Source: Erythrocercus mccallii
Lineage: Eukaryota; Chordata; Aves; Passeriformes; Dicruridae
Direction: 5' to 3'
Assembly (NCBI GenBank): GCA_013397435.1
Contig: VZRG01000272.1
Span: forward strand, 329,792 to 393,791
DNA: 64,000 bases
In this document: one piece after another, positions 37,801 through 49,605 of the stretch
Layout of the letters: each line of letters opens with the position of its first letter
Position numbering within the stretch: position 1 is the first letter of the stretch
Made by a program: the position numbers and the translations under genes
The notes under the pieces: generated by a model
Told to the model about the DNA's origin: nothing
Database searches by the model: none
The model's input: the letters and a program-made list of their open reading frames with translations, nothing else

Positions 37801-39323
37801 CTGAGTAACTGTCTGAACAGACTTCAGATTTCACCTTTCTGCACACTCCCTAAATACTGTTTTTAAAAAATTATATATACATATGCACAAAATGAAAATA
37901 GTATTTCTATTTCTCTTTTTACTTCTGAGTTAATTCTTTTATCTAAAATTAGAATGAGCATTCCCATTTTCATGTATCCATCTACATGGATTTCAACCCA
38001 TTTATTGTGATTGACAATAAATAAATAAATGGAATATGCATTGCAAGGCAAAGAACATGGGTTAAAGTAGTTAATTAGGGGGATTTGAGTCAATAGATAT
38101 ACCAAAGAGAATAAGGAATGTAAAGGATGCAAATGTGGCAGTGAAAAATATTGTAAAAAATCATAAAAAATCAAGTTATCAAACACTGTGTATTCTGAAT
38201 CCTGGGTTTCCCTTAATGGGAGACCTTTAACCTTATTGCTAAAATGAGGGAAAATGAGCTTTCTTTTATTCAGTAATCCTGTGGCTTTATTTCAGATGGA
38301 TTTTGTAAAGTGGAAATGCTGGTTTTCTATGAGAGTTTATTTGTGGGATTTGGTCCACTCCCACCCCTTTGATTGTTGTGGGCAGAGGGTAAATGCCTGA
38401 TTTTATGTTTTGAGCAAAAGTAGTAGAAAGCTACTGACTTTTGAAAGTCATCATACGTGATGACAAGAAGTGGTATCAGGGGATTGCAAAGGAACTTCGT
38501 TATTGCTGCTTATTCAATTTTCAGCTCCCAAAGCTGACATCCTGAAAATACTCTCAGGTATTTGGTGTCAGACCATTAACCTATGTGTGCGAGCCAGCGC
38601 ACCGTGCCGTTCTCATTTCCTAAACTGGAGAAAAGGAAAAGAAAATAAAAGTCTTCAACCCCCATGCTTCCCCCTTCCTGAGACTGCAGACAGCTGGATG
38701 CTGGGGTCCTTGCCAGATTTGCATCAAGTAAGAAGATAGTGAGAAATATATGATTAGCATTTATATCAGAAAGGCAGAATGTTGAGATTGGGTACCAATC
38801 AATTACAAAATTGGTGATGACAGGACAAACTGAAAGAATTTCATGCCAGACCTAAATATACCCCAGAGTCTTGCAATACCCTGAAACTTGCAGTGGGTCA
38901 AGGGAAGATGCTTCTGCTGTGGTGCAGAGTAAATAATTGAAATTAGTAATGACTTGGCCAATTCTAGAATGTTATTTTTGTCAGATGTTTTGGGTTTCAA
39001 AACCAGAAGTTAACTTTGGAAAAAGAAACAAGTGTCAACTTCCTTTTATTTAGTAAGATCCAGACTCATGTTACATTTATTGTCCAGAACTGGAGAGACT
39101 TTCTGATTATGTTCTTGACACTATGTTGCTTCTATTACAGACACCAAAAAATAACAATTTGAAATTACAAGCATATCCAAGGGGAAGGAGTTGATTTTAA
39201 CATTCAGAAAGGCTTAGGCAAATAATTTTTTTCAGCAAATTTCATTTTATAATATAAGAATATGTATGGCCAACAAGAGTTTAAATAGTCAGAAGATATA
39301 TTTCTGATACTATGCTATGTACA

Positions 39324-39370
39324 CGTTGAATATCTACTATGAATATCGTTGAATATCTACTATCTACTAT
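39324..39370. repeat. 23-bp tandem duplication
   Basis: CGTTGAATATCTACTATGAA plus 'tat' is followed directly by a second, slightly altered copy ending in a doubled TCTACTA. It is a small slippage product. Confidence 0.85.
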
Positions 39371-42300
39371 AGGTGAGTGCTATGACTGAACAGTTTGCTG
39401 TACTCTAATGAACAATTAAGGCAGTTCTTTGGAATATGTCACCCTTTGTCCTGGGTGCTTAAATCTCTTTTTGAGTCTATGTATCAGTCTAATAACAGGA
39501 CATTGGAAATGTTGCTGAACAGGCTTCACTTTGAATTTGTCATTCTAGATGTAACGTGTTAAAGTGTCCCCCAGTTAAAGAGTGGTATCACAAGCATCTA
39601 AAGCAGGTGAGCTGCTCAGTACACCTAAAATTCAGAAACATTAAGTAGTTGGATTTCTGATTAAGGACGAGTCTGCAGCTGGGGTTTAGGCAGGACAAGG
39701 TTGCTGGCATACCTTTTGTAACTGTTTACACTCAAGGATATAGGAATAATGTGTATTTTGTACGTAAATTATAATTGACATGAGGGATACATGTGAACTC
39801 AGCATCAGTGATTTTCTGTATCAAATAAAAATTGTAATTATGAGGTCCCAAGGCACACCACCACTTTATAGTAATGCTTGGCCAGGTTAATTTTCAGAGT
39901 GAACAATCCAAACAGATATTTTCCATCAGTGATTTAGTACCAAGATGGTCATGTTAATACACAGGCTGTTTGAGTCTGCTGACTGTTTGGGTCAGAACCA
40001 GCCTTCTCAGGCATAAATAACAGGAGCACAGACTGCTTTCTGCTCTTCTGTAACCAGCACTGGTTATAGGAAATAGAAATATTTTTCTTTAAATGGCAGA
40101 TAACATTTGAATCGGGGAAGTTTCAGTAGTATCTCCAGTGAACAACTGGTGAAATTCTGGTGAACAAAATCTTTAAATATTCATTGCTACCAATATTTTC
40201 AATGATACCATAGTTTCTAGAGTAAGCTACATTTACAGAAATAATAATCATAACTAAAATAGCCTCTTTCCTTCATAATTCACTTGGATTCTTATGTAGT
40301 TATTGAAATGATTTGTTCTCCCCAGTTTAATGTAGATTTCCATGTTATAATCTGTGGTACACCTATTTCTGCAGCATTATAAACATTTATCAGCTTGTTC
40401 AGCTTCTTTGAAACAGTATTCACTGCCAAGCATCTCACAGATTATTTTGGTGCTTCTTTGTCTGTACAGAAAAATTAAAGATACTGTTTTTCTCTATTTC
40501 TCATTTTTAAAGCAAATCCTCCCCAGATTAAGCCCAAATACTCTTTTTACAGGGAGATCTGTAAATGGTTTTGTTGGCTGGTTCGTGGATAAAATTTGAA
40601 TTTTTTTAGTTGGCCTGACATCTCTCCATTTGAAGAGTTATTTTTATTCTTCAAGCATAATTTTTTTTTACCATGTTATGATAAAGTTTGGGGGTGTACA
40701 TTTTCTGCAAGTGTATGAAAATTATTGCTTCCTATAAGAGCTTGACACAAAATTATGCTGAGAATCCTGGTATTCTTTGCTTCTTGTAGTACTTAATAAT
40801 CTACACATTTCACTCGTGGCATCTGGAAATACCTACCCTTGCTCACAATTATCCATGGGTTTCCAGGTATTCAGGATCAGAACAGCTCTGCTGTATGCAA
40901 TGAGACTAATCTAGCATGGTAACTTCTCTGATTGCCAGAAGCATGACCCTGCCGTGAAGTGCTTTTCTAGATTTCAACTATTTATGAGTTTAGCACTACC
41001 TGAGCTAAACTCAGGATTTTCATCTGAGTAGCCACATGTTTGTTGTCCATATGTGAAATTAACCTAACTATTTTTTAAGCAATTAATTCCTTTAAGTTTA
41101 CTTTCTTAGAATTTCCTGGATATTCTATCTTATAACTTGAGCAAAAAAAAAAGAATATTCATTCTGTAAGACACGTGATTTTGTAGCCATGTATTCCCTT
41201 AATTTCCATCCTTTATTTCCAAACTGTAAAGTCTTTAGTCTCTTTTCATTTGTATCTTTGCTTATTCTACTCTCTCTGTGACCTCTTTCATTTTAGAGAG
41301 GGTAAGCAGATACACAAATTATGTAAAATGTTGATACGAACCAGATTTTTATGACAGAATGAGATTTCCTCTGTAATTTTCAGTTCTCTTCTTGATAATC
41401 ACAGTATTCCTAGTGCCTTTTTAGCTGCTTCAGAGCTTCCAAATGATTTGTAGGGGAAATGGAGCAGCTTTAACAGCTTCTTTCTTGAGTGGTAATAGCT
41501 AATTTTGGACATATCACTGTCTACCTATAGTCAGTGTTGATTTTCCCCAGGCATTAAGTTTGTACTTCATAATGTAGAAATTTTACTTTTTGATCATCCA
41601 TTTGGTTCAGTGTATGTGATATATTAAGATGTTGCTGACTTAAAGAAATGCAGTAGTATCATGTGGAATGATTTTCCTTTGGGAAAAAAGTACCAATCTT
41701 TTCCAAGATATCATTTTAATTTCTAATAGAATGTAGAATAATAGTACAAAAAAGCCTACTAGAATGTAGATCTCAGAAACATCCATATAGCCTTTTAAGG
41801 AGATTGATGTAATTTTATTCCTCTTTTACTGGTGTTGATTTAAACAATTATTAAGTATTTCAGTAATGTTATATTTCATTTCATCTAGAACTTTAGTTTC
41901 ATGTGTAGTCACTTTTCAACAGATGAGATTTTGCTAAAATATTTTTCTTCTGACTTCTTTTGTTTTAAATCAGTATTAAAAGTCATTCCTGATATAGAAA
42001 GGTAGTACCTCTTTCATAGTGAAGTGCTGTGGAAGGCTTCCTTTGTGATCTCTGTTGCGGTTCTCTTTCCTGAATGCTACACATAATCATAAAAGCATTA
42101 GTTGGTCATCTGCTCTCCTCAAAGCAGAATTGCTGTCGGTACTATATCCAGTTAGTCGTGATTTTGTCTGGATAGTTGTTGATACCTCTGGGAATAGAGA
42201 TTCCACATCCCCTCTGAGTAGCCTGTTACTGATGCTGCACTTCTCTTTTAGTGAAAGTTCTGATGTCCACTCTGAATCTGCTAATCATACCACTTAATTA

Positions 42301-43607
42301 TTTATTAACCTGATTCTCTGGCGGGCTTCCTTTGTTTCTGACATTCAGGTTTTTGTTTTTTTTTTTTTTCCTTCATGCTTCAGGCATGTTGCTTGTTAAA
42401 TGCTCATTTTTGTGTTGCCTTATTCTAGTTTTAAAATTTGATGGTGGTTATCCTCTCTTATTTAGCTATCCTATTTTGATCTTACTTTCACTTACTGAAG
42501 ATGACAATTTGCATGTAATGCTTTCCTTCCTGTGGTAACTTCTGGAGTTACTTCAAAGTTTTTTTGGGTATGAGTTGAGTGTTATTGTGTAACCTTGTGT
42601 ATGCTGCGATCACTAGCACAAAAATGTTTCTTTACAGCTATGCATTAAACTGGGTATTTTTCTTCATTTAGGATTAAACTCAGAGTTGCTTTTCACATGT
42701 GAGTTCTCTGATGAATGGCTGTGATGCATGAGTGGGTCTCTTATAATACACTAAATATCTAGATCAAATCCAGTCTAAAAGGGAATTAACTTGAAAATCC
42801 TTGTTGCTGAGTTTTCTGTTATTGTGGTCTTTTAACTCTTCTCGTACTTGCTGTTGTCCTACCTTTTTAATATCTACGTCTTCCTGAAAAGTAAGGCTGA
42901 TACATCAGTAATATATCTGTATCAAGAAGTCCTATTAGATTTTATGGACTACAGAACTCTTTATGAGGAAAGGGTAGGAGTATATGCTTCTCTAACTTTT
43001 ATTCAATATTTCCTGCACTGAGAATTTACTATTGGATGTTGAAATACTCTATTTTGTATTAATAAAACTTAGAGCTTCATTTTAGATTTGAAGGTGTGAT
43101 GATAGTATTTAAATGGAACTTGCCAGTAGCTTTGTCTCTCTTGTTGTTTTAGCTTGGCTTGACTCATGGATTAAAGATGAAAAAGGCAACTGTTTCGAGA
43201 AATTTTTGTTTCAGTAGCTAATTAAAAGCAAAGTACATTGAACTTTGTTGAAAGTTGTTGATGTCATAGATGAATACTGGTTTTGAATTGCTGTACTTTT
43301 TCCTATTTGTAAATATTTGCACTGAAAAAAATGCACAGACCCAAAGAAAAGTCCTTATAACAGTTTCTTTATTTCTACATTTCCCAGAACACTTCAGTTA
43401 GAAAAGTTATTGTTCCTTGATTATGAGTCCCAAACCTTTTGCCAATACCCATCTCTTTGTTGCCTTGACTCCCTGGGATTGTTTTTATGGTGTGCATTAA
43501 CCGTGGTGTTTCTCCATCCCTGTGCTGTTACCTTTCCCTGTGGTTGGTTTTCCCACCACACTGGAAAGTGATGAATGTAGAGATTGGGGTTTTTTCCTGG
43601 CTTTCAG

Positions 43608-43748
43608 AGGTCTGAAATTGAGGTAGCTTTTCAGGAGCCCTCGAATCTTGCACAAGATGTGAGACTCATCCTCCTGGATTGTGGTCCAGACATAACAGAG
43701 GATGTGTCAGCTCCTTCTGCAGAGCAATGCTACGTGTTTAGGGAGATG
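43608..43748 (+). other. Candidate cryptic cassette exon in intron 11 (phase 0-0, 141 nt)
   Basis: A pyrimidine-rich acceptor (TTTTTTCCTGGCTTTCAG) ends at 43607 and a plausible donor (GAGATG|GTGAGG) starts at 43749. The 141 nt between are fully open in the frame set by exon 11 (phase 0) and would rejoin exon 12 in phase 0. They would add 47 residues such as RSEIEVAFQEPSNLAQDVRL and PDITEDVSAPSAEQC. The insert would fall inside LE module 3 and carries two cysteines, an even number. The codons look more protein-like than neighbouring AT-rich DNA. No such usherin exon is known to me; it could be a decayed mobile-element piece or chance. Confidence 0.25.
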
Positions 43749-44375
43749 GTGAGGATGTTTACATACCTCCACTGAAGTGGAATGGTTTGTACCCCAGTTG
43801 AACCAAGATGAGAGCTGAGCTGTTGGATCGCATCCTTCAGTAAAGGGAGAGGAAATGTACCTTGGATGAGTAATTGGAAAGGAAAACCATCAATTTTGCT
43901 TCATTCTTATTCAACTAATATTTTCACTGAAATAAATAAGCATATGGGAAAAACAAAAAATGCAAAACTTGACCTTTGAAGATGATAGTTCTTTACAGTA
44001 ACTGTGGTTCAAAAAAGTATAAATTTTAATACAAGTCACCATATCTAGAATGCAATTTCGTAAATATTCTTTGCAGGTTCTCTGTCCAGATGGTAAATAC
44101 GGCCGCATTGTTTACTCACTTCTTTTTCCTTTCTGTTTTGAAAGAACAGGACTTTAAATTCTTTTTAAAAGTTGAATAGTTGCACTCTGTTCAATATTTC
44201 TCTTTTTTCCTCTCTCTCTCTCAGCAAATTAAAAAAATGCTCACAGGCTTATTTTTTTTCCTGTTCCATTTAAAATTTTCTCCTCCCCAACTCATACTCC
44301 CATTCTTGTTGCTAATGAATGTATCATCTAAAAATAGATGTGTTCATCATTCTATAATATTTTGTATCTTTCTAG

Positions 44376-44571
44376 ATTGGAGGCCAGTGTAATTGTAAGA
44401 GACATGTGTCTGGCAGACAATGCAATCAGTGCCAGGAAGGATTCTACAAGCTGCAACAGTCAAACCCTGATGGCTGCAGTCCCTGTAACTGTAATACCTC
44501 TGGGACAGTCAATGGAGATATTACCTGTCACCAAAATTCAGGACAGTGCAAGTGCAAAGCAAATGTTATTG
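44376..44571 (+). CDS. USH2A: USH2A exon 12 (LE modules 3-4)
   Basis: Acceptor TATCTTTCTAG and donor TTATTG|GTATGT bound a 196-nt exon, phase 0 in and phase 1 out. It encodes IGGQCNCKRHVSGRQCNQCQ, then EGFYKLQQSNPDGCSPCNCN, TSGTVNGDITCHQNSGQCK and CKANVIG. This is the end of LE module 3 and most of module 4, with C-x-C, GxxC and CxxC spacings intact. The piece around TSGTVNGDITCHQNSGQCKC is nearly identical to mammalian usherin. The length equals human exon 12. Two overlapping ORFs are present; the one starting at 44406 is in the coding frame. Confidence 0.97.
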
Positions 44572-47500
44572 GTATGTGTAATGCAAGAGTTCAGAGCCAT
44601 TTCTCTTGTTTTCTCTGGAAATAAAGCACACTTGGTTTCTAAATGAAAGGTATAGAAAGCTTCTTTGCTGAAGGCAGATTGCAAAAATGAATGAAATTAA
44701 CTGTTGAAAAATTATTAATTTAATAATTCTATCAAATACAGCTTGAAGCTTAGTTTAATCAACCCTTTAGAAGTTTCTTTATGGCATAGCTGTGTTAGCT
44801 TACATAGCTCCATACTAATAAGTCACAGAAATAATGTAATTTGCTTACTGTGTAGATGTTTCTTGTAGGAAATTAGTACTTTTTCAATGTGTTTTGTACT
44901 TAATGAGTTCTAAGCAAATCGTTTCCATGCTAGTTTTCTTAATAGACCAAAATAAATGGATTTTTTTCTCAAAATATTCTGTGCTGCAGGGTCCTTTGTG
45001 ATAAATCTATCAATTTTTTTCTATTATATTTCTTTGAACTGTTCCTATGAAATGCAAAGTAAGTCAACATAATTCCACAGATCATGTACATAGCTAGGGT
45101 TAGTTATCAAGGGCCACATAATTTTAATTTTGTAATTCAATGCCAAGCTGATTATAATAAACTGCTACCTTCTGTGTTATTTATCATTTTTTTTACAAGA
45201 CGTGCTTTTTTGTTTGTTACTCCCACAGGTATTTTTCAGAAATTAGATTTGATTATAGCAATTTATTACTTCCAGCATATTTGAGGGGAGCCACAGCCAC
45301 ATAAGGACAAAATTTATCAAGTGCCTAAAATACACAGTATATATAATACACTTTGAAATGTTGATGTATGGGAATATTATGCAAGGAGAATTTCCTGATA
45401 AAGTGAGCCTTGCATGGTAACTGTACATGTCTCAGACTATACATATGTCTCAAAAAGAAAAATTCTTCTTCTGCTTTGTTATTAACAGAATTAGTAATCT
45501 ACTTTTTTCTTCACCCTAACCAGGTTCTGGGTTGCATTAATAATGTTCAAGTACATGTTAATATATTTGATCTTATATACAACCTCACTTGTGAATGTTG
45601 ACTCATTTGTAATGTTTTCTCTGTTGCTTTTGATAATTAGAAGAAAGAAGAAAATGCAGAATAACAACAAATAATAAAAATAACTCTAAACACATTGAAG
45701 CCTGAACAGTTTCAGCCCTTTTTCCTGTGGAATGCTGTATTTTTCCTGCAACGAAAAGGGTGCTAAGAGTAGAAGACCTCTGTGCATTTTAAACCCTTTC
45801 TCTACCTTCAAGAAAAAGGACTTCAGAGCATTCTTAATTATATATTCTTTGCCCACATTTGACGCTTGAACCTTGAAAGCACTTCTTAATTTGGTGGCAG
45901 TTTGGCAGACAAGAAATGCACAGTCTGGTTCTCACGTATTTGGTTATCTACATATTACATTTTCTCCCCTTGATGAAAACATTATAATTGTTTTTATTTT
46001 CACTGAAATAGTTGTTAAAAAAAAGTGTGGATCTGTGCTTTCTGTACTTATCTGCAGCTATGATGGGGTCGTGTAGTTATGCAAGTGTTTGTTTGCAGGA
46101 TAAAGACCTAATTCTTTCCAGACTAAATTCTCTTTTTTGTTTTCCAAACCAATTGTAAATAAGCTTCTGTATATTGAAACGTGTGCAGCAAAATTTACCA
46201 GGGAACTTTCCTCCTTGGATTTCTAAATTGGTTTTTAGAGCAATTTGTCTGTTGCCATTTTATCTATTTAAACAAACACAGTAACAGAAAAATGCAACTA
46301 TGGACTACAGTGTTATGAAACATGAACTGTTAGAGTTACACAACTGTTAAATCTTACTAATGATTCTATCACCAGTAAAATACATTAGCACCAATAATTT
46401 TATTAAAGTAGGTCATTCATCTAGAATAAAAAGGTAGAAGTATGTGAATTAAATGCCAAGCGTGCTAACTCCCCTGTACTTGTTAACATTGAATGTGATG
46501 CCCTGTAGGCCTTCCTCAGTATCGTTAGGAATAGATTACCTGTCAGGAATATGTATGGCATATTCAAATAAGCACTGCGCATATTTTTAAAACTGATATG
46601 ATATGAATCCATGTAGACCAATTTTAATAGTTCAAAATGAGTCATAATTCTTGTTAACAATACAGTTATTTTTAAAATTTGCAGCAATAGTGGTCCTTTT
46701 TTATTTTCCTTATTGAAATTAAATGATATGCCTTAGGTGAGTCATTCATCACTGTTAAAGGAACTTGCCTTCTGCTGGAGTTTTTGAGGTTTTACCCATA
46801 TATATAATGCATTCCCTACCATTTTTAGTTTTATTTTTCTATATCTAAGTTGCTAGATGTATTTTTGAACACTTCTGTATTTTTTTTTAATTATGACAGT
46901 TTTTTGATGGAAAAATTTATTTATATTTTGCTATATGAAACAATTAAGTCATAGCTTCATAGTGAAGGATTTTCCCACTGCAAGGGAAAAATACATAACT
47001 GAATTTGCATTTTTCTTATAATAATCTAGTTTGCTTTCTTGTAATGTACATTTTATAAACTAACATATAAATGCCATTCCTCGGGGCAGGGATAAAGCAA
47101 GCATTGACTTTGAAAACAAAGCTAATAAAACTACAGGGTGGAGCATGAAGAAAACAGTTTATATTTTAATGTACTGCAGGAGTTAACTAAATCATACATT
47201 TAGATAAAAATATTTCATTTTGGATTATGGAAAACATTTTCTGCTTTCAGTAAGGCTAACAATAAAGACTAACATAAATGCAATCAATGATAAAACTGAA
47301 GTATGGTGTTAAACAAATAATTTATTATAGTTAGTCTAACTTGTGCTGTCCTAGTGTATATTTAATGTTTTTAATACAATATATAAATCTATTGTCAGAA
47401 CAGATTGTGAACCCAGTGCAATTCTCTGTGTATTGCATTTCTGCAATATAGGGTGAAGAGTTCACACAGGCATTGATTGTGCAACAGGTGCCATTCTGGG

Positions 47501-47838
47501 GGACAAAGAGATTAATTCTGCTTTGTTTTAGAAATGTTACAAAGAATCTCTTGCAGAAGTATCTTAAATTGTATTGAGAGGCCAGTAGAAATGCATTGCT
47601 TCTGAAACAAATTGGAAAAGTAAACAGATTTTTGGGATGCCACAGTTATTCCATTGATTTGTGCAGCCTTGTCACTCCTGTTAATTATGCTGGTGAAGGA
47701 TATCAGTCCTTCCTCTTTTTTTTTTTTTTAATTTCATGTGTAGGACATTACCCTTTTTAAACTGAAATTAATAGCTTTTAAGATTTGTTGGTTTGGTTTT
47801 TTGTTTTTTTTTTTTATTAATTCCTTTTCTTTTTCCAG
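44572..47838 (+). other. USH2A: Intron 12
   Basis: This is a 3267-bp GT-AG intron. It is AT-rich; its 3' end has two long poly(T)/pyrimidine tracts (about 47.72 kb and 47.79-47.84 kb) leading into the exon 13 acceptor. No transposon was recognised. Confidence 0.93.
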
Positions 47839-48480
47839 GTCTGAGGTGTGATAGTTGCAATATTGGATTTAAAGCTCTCAGATATTCTAATGAAGATGGA
47901 TGTGAGCCTTGTTGGTGCAACAGCCACGGCTCAGTAAGCCAGTTCTGCAACCCTCTCTCTGGGCAGTGCAATTGTAAAGAACGAGTGAAAGGGCTTCTCT
48001 GTGACACCTGCATGGACAACTTTTATGGGCTGGATGTAACTGGCTGTAAGGCTTGCGAATGTGATGCTGCAGGGTCGATTTCGGGAACCACGTGTGACGC
48101 GAGGACGGGGCAATGTGTGTGTAAACCGAATATCAGGGGAAGGCGCTGCGACGAGTGCCTGGATGGGTACCACAGAGTGCAGAAAGGTCACTCCTTCCTT
48201 TGTCTGCCATGTAACTGCGAGAAGGCAGGGACAGTAAATGGCTCTCTGCTTTGTGACAAATCAACAGGACAATGTCCTTGCAAAGCTGGTGTGACTGGCC
48301 TTCGGTGCAGTCAGTGCATGCTGCAGACATACAACCTCAGCGTGAGCAATGCCCGCGGCTGCCAGCCCTGCGACTGTGACACTTTGGGCACATTGGCAGG
48401 AACAGTTTGTGACCATGTTTCTGGGCAGTGTGTCTGTCTGCCTCAGCGCCAGGGGAGAAGGTGTGATGAGTGTAAACCAG
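47839..48480 (+). CDS. USH2A: USH2A exon 13 (LE modules 4-8, 642 nt)
   Basis: Acceptor TTTCTTTTTCCAG and donor AAACCAG|GTAAGG bound a 642-nt exon, phase 1 in and out, so skipping it keeps the frame. It encodes the end of LE module 4 (LRCDSCNIGFKALRYSNEDG), whole modules 5 (CWCNSHGSVSQFC), 6 (CECDAAGSISGTTC) and 7 (CNCEKAGTVNGSLLC), and the first part of module 8 (CDCDTLGTLAGTVC) up to GRRCDECKP. The length is exactly that of human exon 13, the mutation-rich exon. The residue equivalent to human Cys759 is conserved at 47946-47948; that for Glu767 is Asn at 47970-47972. NGS and NLS are possible glycosylation sites. The exon is GC- and CpG-richer than its introns. ORFs on the minus strand over it are shadows. 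Confidence 0.98.
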
Positions 48481-49438
48481 GTAAGGAAATTGGAAGGCAA
48501 TCTATTTCATGTACTAAGTTTTGCTTTGTTTGTTATAATTTCCTACAGTTTTAAATGTGTTTAGACAACTTCATGTCTGACATGTCTCTGACATATAATT
48601 ATTTTCTGTTTCTTCCCTAACTGTGTGAGTGAGAAGAAAGCATTAGTTTCCTAATCACCATCAAATATTTCTTCTATTTCCAAATGTTGTATAATTTCTA
48701 TTATTACTTAAGTTTCAACATGTCCAAAATAAGGTTAGGCTACTTCTAGATATTAAGAAAATACACAAATTATCATGTCTCAATCCCTAAATAAGAGGTA
48801 AATTGGCATAATCTAATGAACAGCAGCTATCCTCATAATGAAAAATGTGGATTTGGAAGGCAGAGTGCACGCTCCTCAGGAAGGACACTTCATGCATAAA
48901 GCTGAGCATGGCAGGAGGCACAGAGATGGTTGCTTAAACTTTGATGAGGCTGGCAAACATGCCACTTAGAAAGCATTCACCTGCCTTGCTGTGTTGGGGT
49001 TGTGCTGCCTTGCACAAGCACTGCTTTCAGTTTGGCCCTACAAGTAGGTGATATTTGCAGTTTGCTACATATTTGTTCAAGATTTTGTGCCATATTTGTA
49101 AACAGAGTTTACAGAGGGGAGCTCTGTAGTTATATTTCAATGCTTTTGTTTTAAAAAGTGGGTGGATAAAGTGAAACTATAGGTAATATTAACCTACCCT
49201 CCATCATAATATTAAGCAGATAGATTTAGTTCAAGTTAAATACATATGCAATTTATTCAAGTAGTAGGTCACATTAAAAGGTACATTATAGCTCCATTGG
49301 TTTTAATATGCCATTCAATAATTTGAACAGAGGTTAAAAAAGCTGCTTAACCTCCATTAAGTATTTTTTTAAATGCTTTCATTTAAATTATTTTGGGTAC
49401 ATATACCAATAAATAAGGCAGCATTCTGTTTTTCTTAG

Positions 49439-49605
49439 TTCCTCCTCCAGTGCTATTTGACCTGCTAACCCTCTATAGCAGCCACTTAATCAGAGATCGG
49501 CAGAGGAATGATGTCAAGGCTCCCCGAGTCAGTGACCGCCCTTGTCCTTGGAAAAGAAAGGCCAGGGTTTATGCAGAACTAAATGGTTTAAAAAGGTTTA
49601 ATTGA
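49439..49605 (+). other. Candidate alternative terminal exon or relic coding segment in intron 13
   Basis: An acceptor-like TCTGTTTTTCTTAG ends at 49438. Joining exon 13 (phase 1) to 49439 gives a Val codon and then 54 open codons to a TGA at 49603-49605: PPPVLFDLLTLYSSHLIRDR, QRNDVKAPRVSDRPCPWKRK and ARVYAELNGLKRFN. The segment is much GC-richer and has a more protein-like composition than its surroundings. No good downstream donor was seen, so it would act as a terminal exon truncating usherin in LE module 8. I do not recognise the peptide and found no clear AATAAA close by. A conserved noncoding element or pseudogene piece would also fit. Confidence 0.2.

Larger units (their letters stand above)
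34851..44375 (+). other. USH2A: Intron 11
   Basis: This 9525-bp GT-AG intron is the longest complete one. It has a small 23-bp tandem duplication at 39.3 kb, a poly(T) run at about 42.35 kb and an exon-like open segment at 43608-43748, described separately. The rest is AT-rich with no recognised transposon. Confidence 0.92.
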
